A stretch of 35,288 nt of DNA from an uncultured Quadrisphaera sp. (lineage in GTDB: Bacteria > Actinomycetota > Actinomycetes > Actinomycetales > Quadrisphaeraceae). The notes under the pieces were generated by a model. The model did not search any database, was not told where the DNA came from, and saw only the letters and a program-made list of their open reading frames with translations. Shown here in pieces: positions 7,535-16,800 of the stretch (positions within the stretch are counted from its first letter, which is position 1; every line of letters starts with the position of its first letter). Position numbers and translations under genes: made by a program. Where the stretch lies: positions 1 to 35,288 of the forward strand of contig CADCUY010000569.1 in the NCBI GenBank assembly GCA_902806005.1, written 5' to 3'.

Positions 7535-8380
7535 GTGAGGACAGCCCTACCGCCGTTCACCCTCAACGACGGCGTCGAGTACCCGGCGATCGGCCTGGGC
7601 ACCTTCGGGATGCGCGGCAGCGAGGGCGTCGACGCGATCACCGCCGGGCTGGAGGCCGGCTACCGCCTGCTGGACACCTCCAGCGGCTACCGCAACGAGC
7701 CCGAGGTCGGCGAGGCCCTGCGCCGCACCACCGTCCCCCGCTCCCAGGTCCGGGTCACCACCAAGCTGCTCGGGCCGGACCACCCCTACGAGAGGGCGCG
7801 GCGGTCGATCCGGGCGTCCCGGGAGCGTCTGGGCGGCGACCCGATCGACCTGTACCTGATCCACTGGCCCAACCCGCGCCAGAACCGCTTCGTCGAGGCC
7901 TGGCGCGCCGTGATCGACGCCCGCGAGGCTGGCGACGTGGTCAGCATCGGGGTCTCCAACTTCGAGCGGCCCCACCTCGAGGCGATCATCGACGCGACCG
8001 GCGTCGTCCCGGCCGTCGACCAGGTCGAGATCCACCCGTACTTCGTCTCCGAGCCGCTGCGGGCGTTCACCGCCGGCCTCGGGATCGTCACCGAGTCGTG
8101 GAGCCCGCTCGGGCTGGGGCGGGCGCTGCACGACCCGGTGGTCACCTCGGTCGCCGCCGAGCACGGCGTCACCGCGGCGCAGGTCGTGCTGCGGTGGCAC
8201 CACCAGATCGGCTGCCTCCCGGTCCCGCGGTCCTCGGACCCGCGGCGGCAGGCCGCGAACCTCGACCTGGCCCTCGTCCTCTCCGAGGAGGAGGTGGAAC
8301 GGATCAGCGCCCTGGGCCGCCCGGGCTCCCCGCGGTACGGCCGCCTGTGGGGTGGCGACCCGGCGACCGAGGAGCGCTGA
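7535..8380 (+). CDS. Aldo/keto reductase (AKR5-like, 2,5-diketogluconate reductase type)
   Basis: This is a 281-residue NADPH-dependent aldo/keto reductase with the TIM-barrel signatures LLDTSSGYRNE and LIHWPNP. The catalytic tetrad is complete: D47, Y52, K77 and H110. The C-terminal VPRSSDPRRQAANLDL segment matches the cofactor-binding PKS/R loop of this family. GTG 7535 follows GAGGAGA by 7 nt. It lies between the MFS exporter and the cupin in one direction, so it probably reduces a reactive carbonyl whose presence also induces the exporter through the TetR protein. The true substrate is not visible. Confidence 0.9.
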   Translation: MRTALPPFTLNDGVEYPAIGLGTFGMRGSEGVDAITAGLEAGYRLLDTSSGYRNEPEVGEALRRTTVPRSQVRVTTKLLGPDHPYERARRSIRASRERLGGDPIDLYLIHWPNPRQNRFVEAWRAVIDAREAGDVVSIGVSNFERPHLEAIIDATGVVPAVDQVEIHPYFVSEPLRAFTAGLGIVTESWSPLGLGRALHDPVVTSVAAEHGVTAAQVVLRWHHQIGCLPVPRSSDPRRQAANLDLALVLSEEEVERISALGRPGSPRYGRLWGGDPATEER

Positions 8381-8457
8381 CCGACCCGCACCGCAGCACG
8401 CGCCGGAGGAGGCCCTCCCCCGGCTCACCGCACGACACCTCATGAACGGGGACCACC

Positions 8458-8868
8458 GTGGACATCACCCGCAACGGCCGCACGACCGTCACCAGGGCGC
8501 CCGAGTCGACCTTCACCGGCGACGTCCTCATCGGCGGCTACTTCCACCGCGCCGCGCCGAGCCGGCTGGCCGGCGCCGTCGTGACCTTCACCCCGGGCTC
8601 GCGCACGCCGTGGAAGGTGAACCCGGCCGGTCAGACGCTGGTCGTCACCAGCGGCACCGGCTGGGCGCAGGCCGAGGGCGAGCCGATCGTCGAGATCCGC
8701 GCCGGCGACCTGGTCTGGTGCCCACCGGGGCAGCGGCACTGGGAGGGCGCCACCCCCGACCACGAGCTGACCTGCGTCGCCGTCCAGGAGGAGGGCAGCG
8801 GCGGGGGCGTCAGGTTCCTGGCGAAGGTGAGCGACGAGGAGTACCTCGCCGGTCCCGGCGGTCGTTAG
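8458..8868 (+). CDS. Small cupin-fold protein with altered metal-site residues
   Basis: This is a 136-residue single-domain cupin related to small proteins of the mandelonitrile-lyase / carboxymuconolactone-decarboxylase-associated cupin group. The fold markers PGSRTPW (46-52), PAGQTLVVTSGTGW (56-69) and GDLVWCPPGQRHW (83-95) are clear. From memory, the family metal site is H-x-H, a Gln and a later His; here the positions read K53, N55, Q59 and E96, so three of four likely ligands are replaced. GTG 8458 follows GGGGACC. It is last in the MFS/AKR operon. It may bind a different metal or a small ligand, or have lost catalysis. Confidence 0.82.
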   Translation: MDITRNGRTTVTRAPESTFTGDVLIGGYFHRAAPSRLAGAVVTFTPGSRTPWKVNPAGQTLVVTSGTGWAQAEGEPIVEIRAGDLVWCPPGQRHWEGATPDHELTCVAVQEEGSGGGVRFLAKVSDEEYLAGPGGR

Positions 8869-8890
8869 CGCAGCGCCGCCGACCCGGGAC
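8852..8890. terminator. Hairpin at the end of the MFS/AKR/cupin operon
   Basis: GTCCCG (8853-8858) with the following GCGG pairs with CCGC and CGGGAC (to 8890), with an unpaired bulge on the 3' side, around the cupin stop codon. It sits between convergent genes, so it may end transcription of both; no U-tract is present. Confidence 0.3.
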
Positions 8891-8911
8891 GGGCGGCCGG
8901 GACAGGGCGCG

Positions 8912-9421
8912 TCAGCTCGGGACGTCGCGGACGGGGTCGCTGCCGTCCCAGTCCACCGCGGCCTGCGAGACCAGGGCACGGAGGCCGTCGAAGAGGGCGT
9001 TGCGCTCGACCAGCTCGGTCATCAGGCCGATCGTCGGGCGGGTGTCGAGGTAGACGACCCTCACGCCCCCCAGGGCGCTCTCGTACGGCACGTCCCCGCC
9101 GGCGGCGCGGTGCCGCTCCAGCTCGGCGTCGAGGTCGTCGGTGATGGCCCCGAGGTGGTGCGGCGCGTCCCGCCCCGCCGGGACGCTGTCGCGGTACGCC
9201 GAGGGCCGGTCGTCGTGCTGCTGCACCAGCTCGACCTGCAGCGCGCCGGCCTGGGCCCACACCACGCTGGTGTCCAGCGGCACCGCCGCGCCGTGGCGGA
9301 GCACCTCCACCCCGCGCGTCCCGGGCAGGCGGTAGAAGGGCCCCACTCCCGCCGCGAGCCACCCCGCCACGGCGGACTCCAGGTCGTCGACGACCCAGGC
9401 CGTCTGGAAGTAGTCGCGCAC
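8912..9421 (-). CDS. VOC-superfamily (glyoxalase-like) protein
   Basis: This is a 169-residue vicinal-oxygen-chelate protein of the Glyoxalase_4 type, with two beta-alpha-beta-beta-beta modules. Module one begins YFQTAWVVDDLESAVAGW and module two HHLGAITDDLDAELERHRAAG; likely metal residues in module two are the His of HHLG and the Glu of TELVERN. The position normally holding the first His reads Gln/Thr (YFQTAW), as in many relatives, so metal-dependent catalysis is uncertain. GTG 9421 is chosen because a -10 box TATCGT (9433-9428) ends 6 nt upstream, suggesting a leaderless mRNA. It is monocistronic between the cupin operon and the ABC transporter; role unknown. Confidence 0.82.
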   Translation of the reverse strand: MRDYFQTAWVVDDLESAVAGWLAAGVGPFYRLPGTRGVEVLRHGAAVPLDTSVVWAQAGALQVELVQQHDDRPSAYRDSVPAGRDAPHHLGAITDDLDAELERHRAAGGDVPYESALGGVRVVYLDTRPTIGLMTELVERNALFDGLRALVSQAAVDWDGSDPVRDVPS

Positions 9422-9427
9422 GGCACG

Positions 9428-9433
9428 ACGATA
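9428..9433 (-). promoter_or_regulatory. -10 box of leaderless VOC gene
   Basis: TATCGT on the minus strand ends 6 nt before the GTG start at 9421. No Shine-Dalgarno sequence lies between them. Confidence 0.45.
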
Positions 9434-9500
9434 GCGAGACCCAGGGCCCCGGCCGGGCGGGTCCGCTGCGTCGCGACGGCCGTGCGCGCCCGGCGTCGGG

Positions 9501-10328
9501 TCAGCCCTTGAGGCCGCTCGCGAAGCCGCGGATGACGTACTTCTGCAGGACCACGAAGACCAGCAGGATGGGGAGGGTCGCGAGGACGACCGAGGCGAAG
9601 ACCAGGCCCCAGCTCGCCGTGTACTGCCCGACGAACTGGTAGATGACCACGGGCAGCGTCTCCTTCGAGGACCCGCCGAGGTAGAGCAGGGGGGTCAGGA
9701 AGTCGTTCCAGATCGCCACGGCGTTCAAGATGATCACCGTGCCGGTGATGGGCCGCAGCAGCGGGAAGACGACGCGGGTGAAGCTCTGGAACTGGCTGGC
9801 CCCGTCCACGAGGGCGGCTTCGGCGTACTCGGCGGGCAGAGCCCTGAGGAAACCGGTGTACAGGAAGATCGAGAACGGCATCTGCAGGCCCACGTAGAAC
9901 AGGACCATGGACGTGTAGGACCCGAGGAGGCCGGCCTCGTAGACGAGGCGGTACAGGGGCACGAGGGCCAGCTGGAAGGGCAGGACGATGCCCAGCAGGA
10001 ACAGGATGTACATCCCGTAGCTCAGCCTGGAGTGGACGCGTGACAGGTAGTACGCCGCCAGGGAGCCGACGAGCACGATGATCAGGATGCTCGTCGTGGT
10101 GATGACCACGGAGTTGAGCAGGGCCGGTCCGAGCGTGGCCCCCAGCCAGGCCTGCGGGTAGTTGTCGAGGTACAGCTCCCTCGGCAGCCCGAGGCCGCCC
10201 TCGTTGATCTCCGACGGGGTCTTCAGGGAGAGGGCCACCAGCACGTAGGCGGGGAAGAGGAAGGCGACCGCCACGGCGACCATCACGAGCTCGCGGACGA
10301 GCGTGCCGAGTCCGTAGCGCTGAGTCAT
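9501..10328 (-). CDS. Carbohydrate ABC transporter permease (MalG-like, CUT1)
   Basis: This is a 275-residue inner-membrane permease with six predicted transmembrane helices, the second permease subunit of a CUT1 sugar importer. The cytoplasmic EAA loop that docks the ATPase is seen as EYAEAALVDGASQFQSFTRV followed by FPLLRP. ATG 10328 overlaps the stop of the upstream permease by ATGA, so the two are translationally coupled. It is the last gene of the unit SBP-permease-permease. No ATP-binding subunit is encoded here; in actinobacteria such systems commonly use a shared MsiK-type ATPase encoded elsewhere. The rhamnoside context suggests transport of rhamnose-containing glycosides or oligosaccharides. 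Confidence 0.92.
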   Translation of the reverse strand: MTQRYGLGTLVRELVMVAVAVAFLFPAYVLVALSLKTPSEINEGGLGLPRELYLDNYPQAWLGATLGPALLNSVVITTTSILIIVLVGSLAAYYLSRVHSRLSYGMYILFLLGIVLPFQLALVPLYRLVYEAGLLGSYTSMVLFYVGLQMPFSIFLYTGFLRALPAEYAEAALVDGASQFQSFTRVVFPLLRPITGTVIILNAVAIWNDFLTPLLYLGGSSKETLPVVIYQFVGQYTASWGLVFASVVLATLPILLVFVVLQKYVIRGFASGLKG

Positions 10329-11293
10329 CCCGCGACCTCGCGCGACCGGAGGATCCTCAGCTGGACGAGGGCGACGGCGGCCACGAGGAGCGCGAGGACC
10401 AGCGCGATGGCGGTGCTGTACCCGTACCGGCCGTACACGAAGGCCTCCTTGTAGATGAGGGTCGACGGGACCTCGGTGGCGTAGCCCGGTCCCCCGTTGG
10501 TGATCGCGAAGACCTGGTCGAAGAGCTTCAGGCCGCCGATGGTCGAGAGCATCACGTTGATCGTGATGGCCGGGGCGATGAGCGGGAGGGTCACGTTGCG
10601 GAACCGCGCGACGAGGCCGGCGCCGTCGAGCGCCGCCGCCTCCTCGAGCTCGGCGGGGATCCCCTCCATGGCCGCCAGGAAGATGACCATCGAGTAGCCG
10701 GCGTACTGCCACACCACCGTCGCGCCGATCGCCCAGAGCGCCACCGACGGGTCGCCGAGCCAGTTCTGCTGCAGCCCGTCCAGCCCGACGAGCCCCAGGA
10801 CCGCGTTGATGCCCGCGGTGGGCGCCGGGTTGAACAGGTACTTCCACAGGAACGCGATGATGACCGGGCTCACGACCGCGGGGGCGAAGAAGACGGCGCG
10901 CAGCACGAACCGGGACTTGATCATCCGGTGGACCCCGAGGGCCAGCAGCAGACCGACCAGGTTCTGGACGACGACGATGAAGACGGCGAGGAGCACCGCG
11001 TTCCGCAGGGCGCCGGCCGACTGGGGGTTGGTGAAGACCCGTCGGATGTTGTCGAGACCGACGAAGCTGCGCTCCTCCCCCAGGCCGCTCCAGTCCGTGA
11101 AGGCGAACAGCGCCCCCGACAGCGAGGGGTAGATGATCACCAGCAGGTAGACGGCCAGGGCCGGGAGGGCGAACAGGACCGACGGGGACAGGCGCCGTGC
11201 CCGCCCACGGGGCCGTCCAGGCGGGGACCCAGCGCTGCGTGCCGCCGGGGCGCCCGGTGACGGGCGCCCCGGGGCGGTGCTGACAGCGCTCAT
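10325..11293 (-). CDS. Carbohydrate ABC transporter permease (MalF-like, CUT1)
   Basis: This is a 322-residue permease. An N-terminal cytoplasmic tail of about 35 residues, rich in P, G and R, precedes six transmembrane helices, with LFALPALAVYLLVIIYPSL as the first. The EAA loop reads ELEEAAALDGAGLVARFRNV followed by TLPLIAP, and the NGGPGYATEVPSTLIYKEAF segment is characteristic of MalF-like sugar permeases. ATG 11293 overlaps the stop of the binding-protein gene and its own stop overlaps the next permease, both by ATGA, so the three products should be made in fixed ratio. It forms the membrane channel with the MalG-like subunit. Confidence 0.92.
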   Translation of the reverse strand: MSAVSTAPGRPSPGAPAARSAGSPPGRPRGRARRLSPSVLFALPALAVYLLVIIYPSLSGALFAFTDWSGLGEERSFVGLDNIRRVFTNPQSAGALRNAVLLAVFIVVVQNLVGLLLALGVHRMIKSRFVLRAVFFAPAVVSPVIIAFLWKYLFNPAPTAGINAVLGLVGLDGLQQNWLGDPSVALWAIGATVVWQYAGYSMVIFLAAMEGIPAELEEAAALDGAGLVARFRNVTLPLIAPAITINVMLSTIGGLKLFDQVFAITNGGPGYATEVPSTLIYKEAFVYGRYGYSTAIALVLALLVAAVALVQLRILRSREVAG

Positions 11294-12600
11294 GACCCTT
11301 CTGCGTAGGCCGCGTCGAGCTGGGCCAGGGCACCGTCGATGTCCGTCGACCCGGCGAAGAGCTCCTGGACCACGGCGAAGTGCGCCGGCTGGACCTGGGC
11401 GTTGGGCCACTCCTGGTCCATGTAGGGCACGGAGCGGTCCTCGGCGATGTAGGGGACGAAGGGCTGCAGCGACTCCTCCACCGTCGACGGGTCGTCGACG
11501 CCGAAGGGGATGATGGCCGTGGCCTCGGCGAAGGCGGCCGTGTTCTCCGGCTGGCCGAGGAACTCGATGAAGGCCTTGGCCTCCTCGAGGTTGTCGCTGT
11601 CGGGGCTGACGGCGTACCCGGAGCTGATGCCGGCCGGGATCTTGAGCGCCTCGGCGGTGTCGGCCGCCGGGAGCGGGAACATGCCGAACTCGGCGCGGCC
11701 GGCGGCGGCGTCCGCCACCTGCGGGAGGATCGTCGAGACCTGCACCATCATGGCCGCCTCGCCCTCCGCCGTCAGGCTGATGGCCTGCTCGAAGGTGGTG
11801 CCGTTCGGGTTCTCCTGGAAGTAGCCGCGCTCGTTGAGCTCCAGGTAGCGCTGGAAGGTGTCGCGCCAGCCGGAGTCCGAGAAGGTCGCCTCTCCCTCGA
11901 GCATCCGGGTGGCCAGGTCGGGGTCGTCAGCGAAGGCGACGGACGGGGCGATCGCGTAGTTGATGAGCTGGGTGACCCACGGCGTCTGGTTGCCCAGCGC
12001 GAGCGGGGTGACACCGGCGGCCTTCAGCGCCTCGCAGGCGGCGAGGAACTCCGGCCAGGTGGTCGGCTCGGTGATGCCCTGCTCGCTGAAGATGTCCTTG
12101 TTGTAGATGACCCCGATGACGCCGACTCCCGGCGACCACATGAGGGTGTCCTGCCCGTCCCCCAGCAGCCGACGGAGCGACTCGGGCACCGACTCGACCC
12201 AGGCCTGGTCGGTGAGCGGTTCCATGGCGCCCGCGGACGAGAGCTGGGCCGTCGACATGGCGCTGCCGTTGCCCGGCCACGCCACGTAGACGTCCGGCGC
12301 GTTGCCCGCGCCGATCTGCGCGCGGAGCGCCGTCTGGAGCTGGTCGACCGGGGCGTAGGAGACGTCGATGGTCGTCCCGGGGTTCTCCGCCTCGAAGGCC
12401 GCGATGATCGGGTCCAGCGCGGCCTTCTGGTCGGTGTTCCCGGTCAGCGTCAGGCCGGCGCCGCCGGCGCCGCCGCCACCTCCCTCGGGGTCGGTGCCCC
12501 CGCAGGCGACGAGCACGACGGTCAGCGACAGCCCCAGCAGGGCTGGAGCGGCGCCGCGGCGCAGGCGGGGTGAGCGGGACGGGCGGGGTGTCGACTGCAT
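11290..12600 (-). CDS. Sugar ABC transporter substrate-binding lipoprotein
   Basis: This is a 436-residue extracellular binding protein of the MalE/UgpB type. The N-terminus has a basic stretch, a hydrophobic core and the lipobox LVAC, with C33 as the lipidated residue, followed by a flexible G-rich linker to about residue 47. The mature domain starts LTLTGNTDQKAALDPIIAAFEAENPG, a standard start for family 1 binding proteins. ATG 12600 is preceded by GGAGAGGA. It is first in the transporter unit and is transcribed from a promoter carrying a LacI-type operator. The ligand is probably a rhamnoside or rhamno-oligosaccharide, from the adjacent cytoplasmic rhamnosidases. Confidence 0.92.
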   Translation of the reverse strand: MQSTPRPSRSPRLRRGAAPALLGLSLTVVLVACGGTDPEGGGGGAGGAGLTLTGNTDQKAALDPIIAAFEAENPGTTIDVSYAPVDQLQTALRAQIGAGNAPDVYVAWPGNGSAMSTAQLSSAGAMEPLTDQAWVESVPESLRRLLGDGQDTLMWSPGVGVIGVIYNKDIFSEQGITEPTTWPEFLAACEALKAAGVTPLALGNQTPWVTQLINYAIAPSVAFADDPDLATRMLEGEATFSDSGWRDTFQRYLELNERGYFQENPNGTTFEQAISLTAEGEAAMMVQVSTILPQVADAAAGRAEFGMFPLPAADTAEALKIPAGISSGYAVSPDSDNLEEAKAFIEFLGQPENTAAFAEATAIIPFGVDDPSTVEESLQPFVPYIAEDRSVPYMDQEWPNAQVQPAHFAVVQELFAGSTDIDGALAQLDAAYAEGS

Positions 12601-12757
12601 GGGTTCGTCCTCTCCGGGGGATCCGGCGGACTCACCGGATCAGCCGGTCGTGGTGGGGGTCGTCCGTCGACCTGCCCGGGAGCTCACGTCCTCGAGCATC
12701 GGTGCACGAGGGCTCCTGCAGAGTTGGCACGCACATCGCTGTGGCGCCAGGTGCTGG

Positions 12758-12811
12758 ATTGGAACGGTTCAATGCACCGCCGAAGGTACGCAGCGGCGCC
12801 CCGCGCGTCAA
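12758..12811 (-). promoter_or_regulatory. Promoter and LacI-type operator of the sugar ABC operon
   Basis: On the minus strand TTGACG (12811-12806) and TACCTT (12788-12783) are separated by exactly 17 bp. Just after the predicted start lies ATTGAACCGTTCCAAT (12773-12758), a dyad with a central CG as in LacI-family operators (core TGAACCGTTCCA). The remaining 12601-12827 gap, 227 bp in all, holds the leader and shows no gene. Confidence 0.78.
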
Positions 12812-12827
12812 GACCTCCGCGTGATCG

Positions 12828-13832
12828 TCACCCCGCCGTGGGCGGGGCGAGCACGCGGGCGCTCGACGCCCGCGGGACGAGGTCGGGCTCGAAGACCGCC
12901 AGCCGCGCCTCGTCGCCCGAGCCGAGCAGCAGCTCCGCCGCGCGCCGGCCGAGCTGCTCCCGCGGCTGGCGCACCGACGACAGCGGCACCGCGGCTGACG
13001 CGGCGTAGTCGATGTCGTCGTAGCCGACGATGGCCAGGTCCTCCGGCACCCGGACGCCTCGCAGGAGGCACTGCTGGAGCACCCCCAGCGCGACGAGGTC
13101 GTTCGCGCAGAAGACGGCCGTCGGCCGCTCGTCCTGCGGGAGGTCGAGCACGACCGCAGCGGCGCGCCGCCCCTCGGCCACGGAGAGCCCCGCCGTCAGG
13201 ACCGTCGTGGTGGAGGCGGCCCCCACCACCTCCAGGAAGCCCTGCTGGCGCTCGCGCACCTGCGGCACCGACAGCGGCCCGCCGAGGAAGGCCGTCCGGG
13301 TGTGCCCGCGGTGCACGAGGTGCTCCCCGACCGCTCGTCCGCCGCGCACGTCGTCGACCGCGACCGCCCCCGCCGTCCACCGCTCGCCCGGCCCCGCGGC
13401 GCGGTCGACGAGCACTGCCGGCACCTCGCTGCGGCGCAGGATCTCCAGGCTCGGTGCGGAGACGGGGGTGATGAGCACCCCCATCACCCTCATCTCCGCC
13501 AGCCGGGCGAGCTGCCGCCGCTCGCGCTGCTCGTCGCCACCGCTGCTCGAGACCACCACGAGGGCGTCCTGCTCGTCCGCGACGGACTCCACGCCCGCCA
13601 CGACGTCCGTGAAGAAGGGGTTGGCGATGTCCAGGACCACGACGGCGATGGTGCGGCTGGCGCCGGCCCGCAGCTGGCGCGCCGACTCGTTGCGGACGAA
13701 GTCCAGGTCCTCGATGGCAGCGAGCACGTGCTCCCGCGTGCGCTCGGCGACCAGCTGGGGCCGGTTCAGGACGTTGCTCACGGTCCCCACCGACACACCG
13801 GCGCGACGAGCGACGTCCTTGATGCCGCTCAT
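12828..13832 (-). CDS. LacI-family transcriptional regulator of the rhamnoside locus
   Basis: This is a 334-residue LacI repressor. The DNA-binding domain occupies residues 1-55 (SGIKDVARRAGVSVGTVSNVLNRP), with the hinge helix at SARQLRAGASRT, then a periplasmic-binding-protein-like sensor domain (IAVVVLDIANPFFTDVVAGVE ... AIVGYDDIDYAASAAVPLSSVRQP). ATG 13832 overlaps the stop of the GH106-like gene by ATGA, so it is co-translated with the glycosidases it probably controls, giving negative feedback. Three similar operators at 12758, 20952 and 21097 are its likely targets. The inducer is probably rhamnose, a rhamnoside or a phosphorylated intermediate; this is inferred from context only. Confidence 0.93.
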   Translation of the reverse strand: MSGIKDVARRAGVSVGTVSNVLNRPQLVAERTREHVLAAIEDLDFVRNESARQLRAGASRTIAVVVLDIANPFFTDVVAGVESVADEQDALVVVSSSGGDEQRERRQLARLAEMRVMGVLITPVSAPSLEILRRSEVPAVLVDRAAGPGERWTAGAVAVDDVRGGRAVGEHLVHRGHTRTAFLGGPLSVPQVRERQQGFLEVVGAASTTTVLTAGLSVAEGRRAAAVVLDLPQDERPTAVFCANDLVALGVLQQCLLRGVRVPEDLAIVGYDDIDYAASAAVPLSSVRQPREQLGRRAAELLLGSGDEARLAVFEPDLVPRASSARVLAPPTAG

Positions 13833-16800
13833 CCTGCGCCCGGCGGGAAGGGGCCGCCCTGCCCGGTCGCCCACGGTCGTACCGTATCCGGACCGGGCGC
13901 GTCCCGGTCGGCTGGTGCGGCCACCTTCTCGAGGCGCACGGGTCCCCGGAGTCCCGCGCGCTCCTGGCCGCGGAAGACCGCGGGGGTGGGTGATGCCACC
14001 TGGAGGTAGCCGGCGAGGGTGCCACGGACGACGACCTCGAGCTCCAGCTCGGCGGTCCGGCGGCCCGCGAGCGCTGCCCGGAGCGCCGACGTCAGGTCGG
14101 CCCGGTACGGGCTCCAGGCGAGGGACGCGACGGGGGCACCCGCCAGGAGCACCTGGACGCTCCCGCGCACCGCGCCGAGGTCGAGGACGAGGCGCTCCCC
14201 GTCGGCGAGCGGGACCGCGGGCAGGGTCGTGCGGTAGGCCACCTCCCCGGCCAGCGCCCCGAGCCCGAGCTCGCCCCAGTCCACCAGGGGAGCCGCCGCG
14301 GGCCCCACCTCGGCGGAGACCGGTCCCTCGAGGAGCGCCCCTCCTCGCCGACCTCCCGGCCGGTCGAAGCGGAGGAGCACCTGGTGGCGCCCCTCGGCCG
14401 CGGCGGGCAGCCGGACCACGGGACCCTCGACCGCCAGCTCCCCGCCCTCGCACCACGCGGTGAAGGCGAGCTCCGTCGGCACCGTCAGCGTCCGGGCGCC
14501 GAGCGGGGCGCCCAGCCGGAGCCACCTCACCTCGTGCTGCGACGGATCGAGGTCGGGCACCACGGGCACGACCGCTCCGGCGCCGCCCCGCACCTCCTCC
14601 AGCCAGCCCGCTCCCGGCAGGGGGTGCGGCCGCGCGACGATGCACGCCGCCCTGGGGTCCTGCCACGGCAGGTGGCGCAGGTGCGCACCGACCTGCACCC
14701 CGTCCCGTCGCGCCGTCCACCGCCCGGCCCCGGTGACGACGCCGAGCCCGCCCAGGGCGACCGGCGCCGAGTCGACGAGGACCGCCGCCCCCCTGGCCGT
14801 GCTGGTGCTGCGCAGCGACAGCACGTTGTCCCCCTCCCGCAGCAGCGCCCGCAGGTCGTAGTGGTGGTAGCGGGCGAAGCGCCGGCCCTCGTACGGGTCG
14901 AAGGCGCTCTGCCGACCGACCTCGACCCCGTTGACGACGACGGTGCAGGGCTGTTCCGAGCCGATCTGGACCCGTGCGTCGCGCAGGCCCGCAGGGGCGG
15001 TGAACACGGTCTCCACCTCGACGGTGCTCGCGGGGGTCGACTCGCCCTCGGCCACCACCCACTCGGGGCGGCGGTAGGCCGTGGTGTCGGTGACCACCGC
15101 GAAGGAGGCGCGCAGCTCGCCCGCGTCGACGGCCCGGAACCACAGCTCCACCGCCCGCGCTCCCGGCGCGAGCGGTGTCAGGGTCCAGTGCCCCTCGCCC
15201 CCCACGGGGGCCTCGACACCGTCCAGGAGCACCGTGCGAGGAGCGCCGGCCCCGACGACCAGGGTCGCGGGCCTCCCGTCGTCGGGGACGTCGAGGGTCG
15301 TGCGGAGGCCGACCTGCTCGCCGGGTGCCAGGTGCGCCCAGGCCAGGAACTCCTCCGGGACGTACCCCTTCGGCCCGAGGGTCTCCCCGTGCGTCGGGTC
15401 GTCCTGGATCCCGCGGGAGAGGGACCACGAGGCAGGCGCCCACGCCGCGCCCGTGCGCCACGGCTCCGCCACGGCGGCGGGGACGGGGCCGGTGACCACG
15501 GCGAACGGGCCGTAGGTCGCCGTGACCGGGTACCACCCGGAGGGCTGGTCGCCCTCGGCGCTCTCCAGGGACCACACCTGCGGCGGGAGGAGCTCCAGCT
15601 GGTCGCGGGGGCCCACGTCCCCCCAGGTGTTGTCCAGCCGGGAGCGGGCCAGGAGGCTGAAGTCGGACAGCTCGGCGACGACCTCGCCGGCGACGTCCGG
15701 CACGCCGTCAGCGGGGGGCAGGTCGGTCCCCGCGACCAGGACCGTCACCGACCCGTCGCAGAAGCTGCCGTCGACGGTCAGGGAGCCGCCGGCGTCGGCC
15801 AGTGCGGCCACCGCCCGCCGCGTGCCGTCGCGCGGGTCCCACTGCTGCACCTGCGACCCCGGGTCCAGGCCGTGCAGGACGACCCGCCAGCTGCGCCCGG
15901 TGACGGGCACGAAGCCGTACCCCTCGTCGCGAGCGGTCCTCCAGTAGGTGTCCCATCCGCCCGTGACGAAGTCCTCGAAGCCGACGACGCCCGGCATGAT
16001 CGGCTGCCGCGTGCCCGTCCGGTCGTCGTGGGCGAACACCCCGACGACCGTCGTCGTCCCGACCCGGCGCAGCAGCGCCGGCGCGTCGGCCTCGACGTGC
16101 ACCGGGCCGTGGTGCAGCGCCGCCGGCACCTCGGCCGCGGTGTCCACCCGTCGGACGCGTCCTCGGGCGAGGGCGGCGGCGAAGCGGTCGCCACCGTCGT
16201 CACCCTCGCCTCCGGGGAACCAGGACGGTGCGGCGCCCACGACGACCACGGTGCCGCCGGAGTCGGCCAGGTCGGCCAGGCGCCCCGCGGCGGCCGCGTC
16301 CAGCGCGGTGGCTGCCGGGAGGACGGCGTTGCGGAACGCCAGGTCGCCGAGCCTCAGGACCCCCGCGTCCACCGCGCCCCTCGCCAGCGCGGCGTCGTCC
16401 AGGACGGAGTAGTCCCACCCGGCCGACTCCAGGACCCCGCGGCGCTCGTGGTACCAGGCCGGCTCGCCGTTGAGCTGCTGGTAGACCTCGGCCGACCGCG
16501 CCGCAGCCGGGAGCGGGCCGTCCAGGGCCGTGCCGCCCTGGGCCGTGGTGCTGGGGTGCAGGAGCACGGTGTCGGAGACGTGGCGCCCGGTGCTGAACAG
16601 CCGGCAGAGGCGCGCCACGGCACCGGAGAGCACGTGGTACTCGGGCCAGTACGGCTGACGGAAGCACGTGGAGGGCGGTGCCCACTCCCACCAGCCCCCG
16701 GCGGTGCTGTAGTACACGGCGTGGGGGTCGAACAGGGTCGCCCCCCGGCGCAGGAACGGTGCCAGCCAGTCGTAGGTCTCCTCGAGGGTGCCCCCCCACC

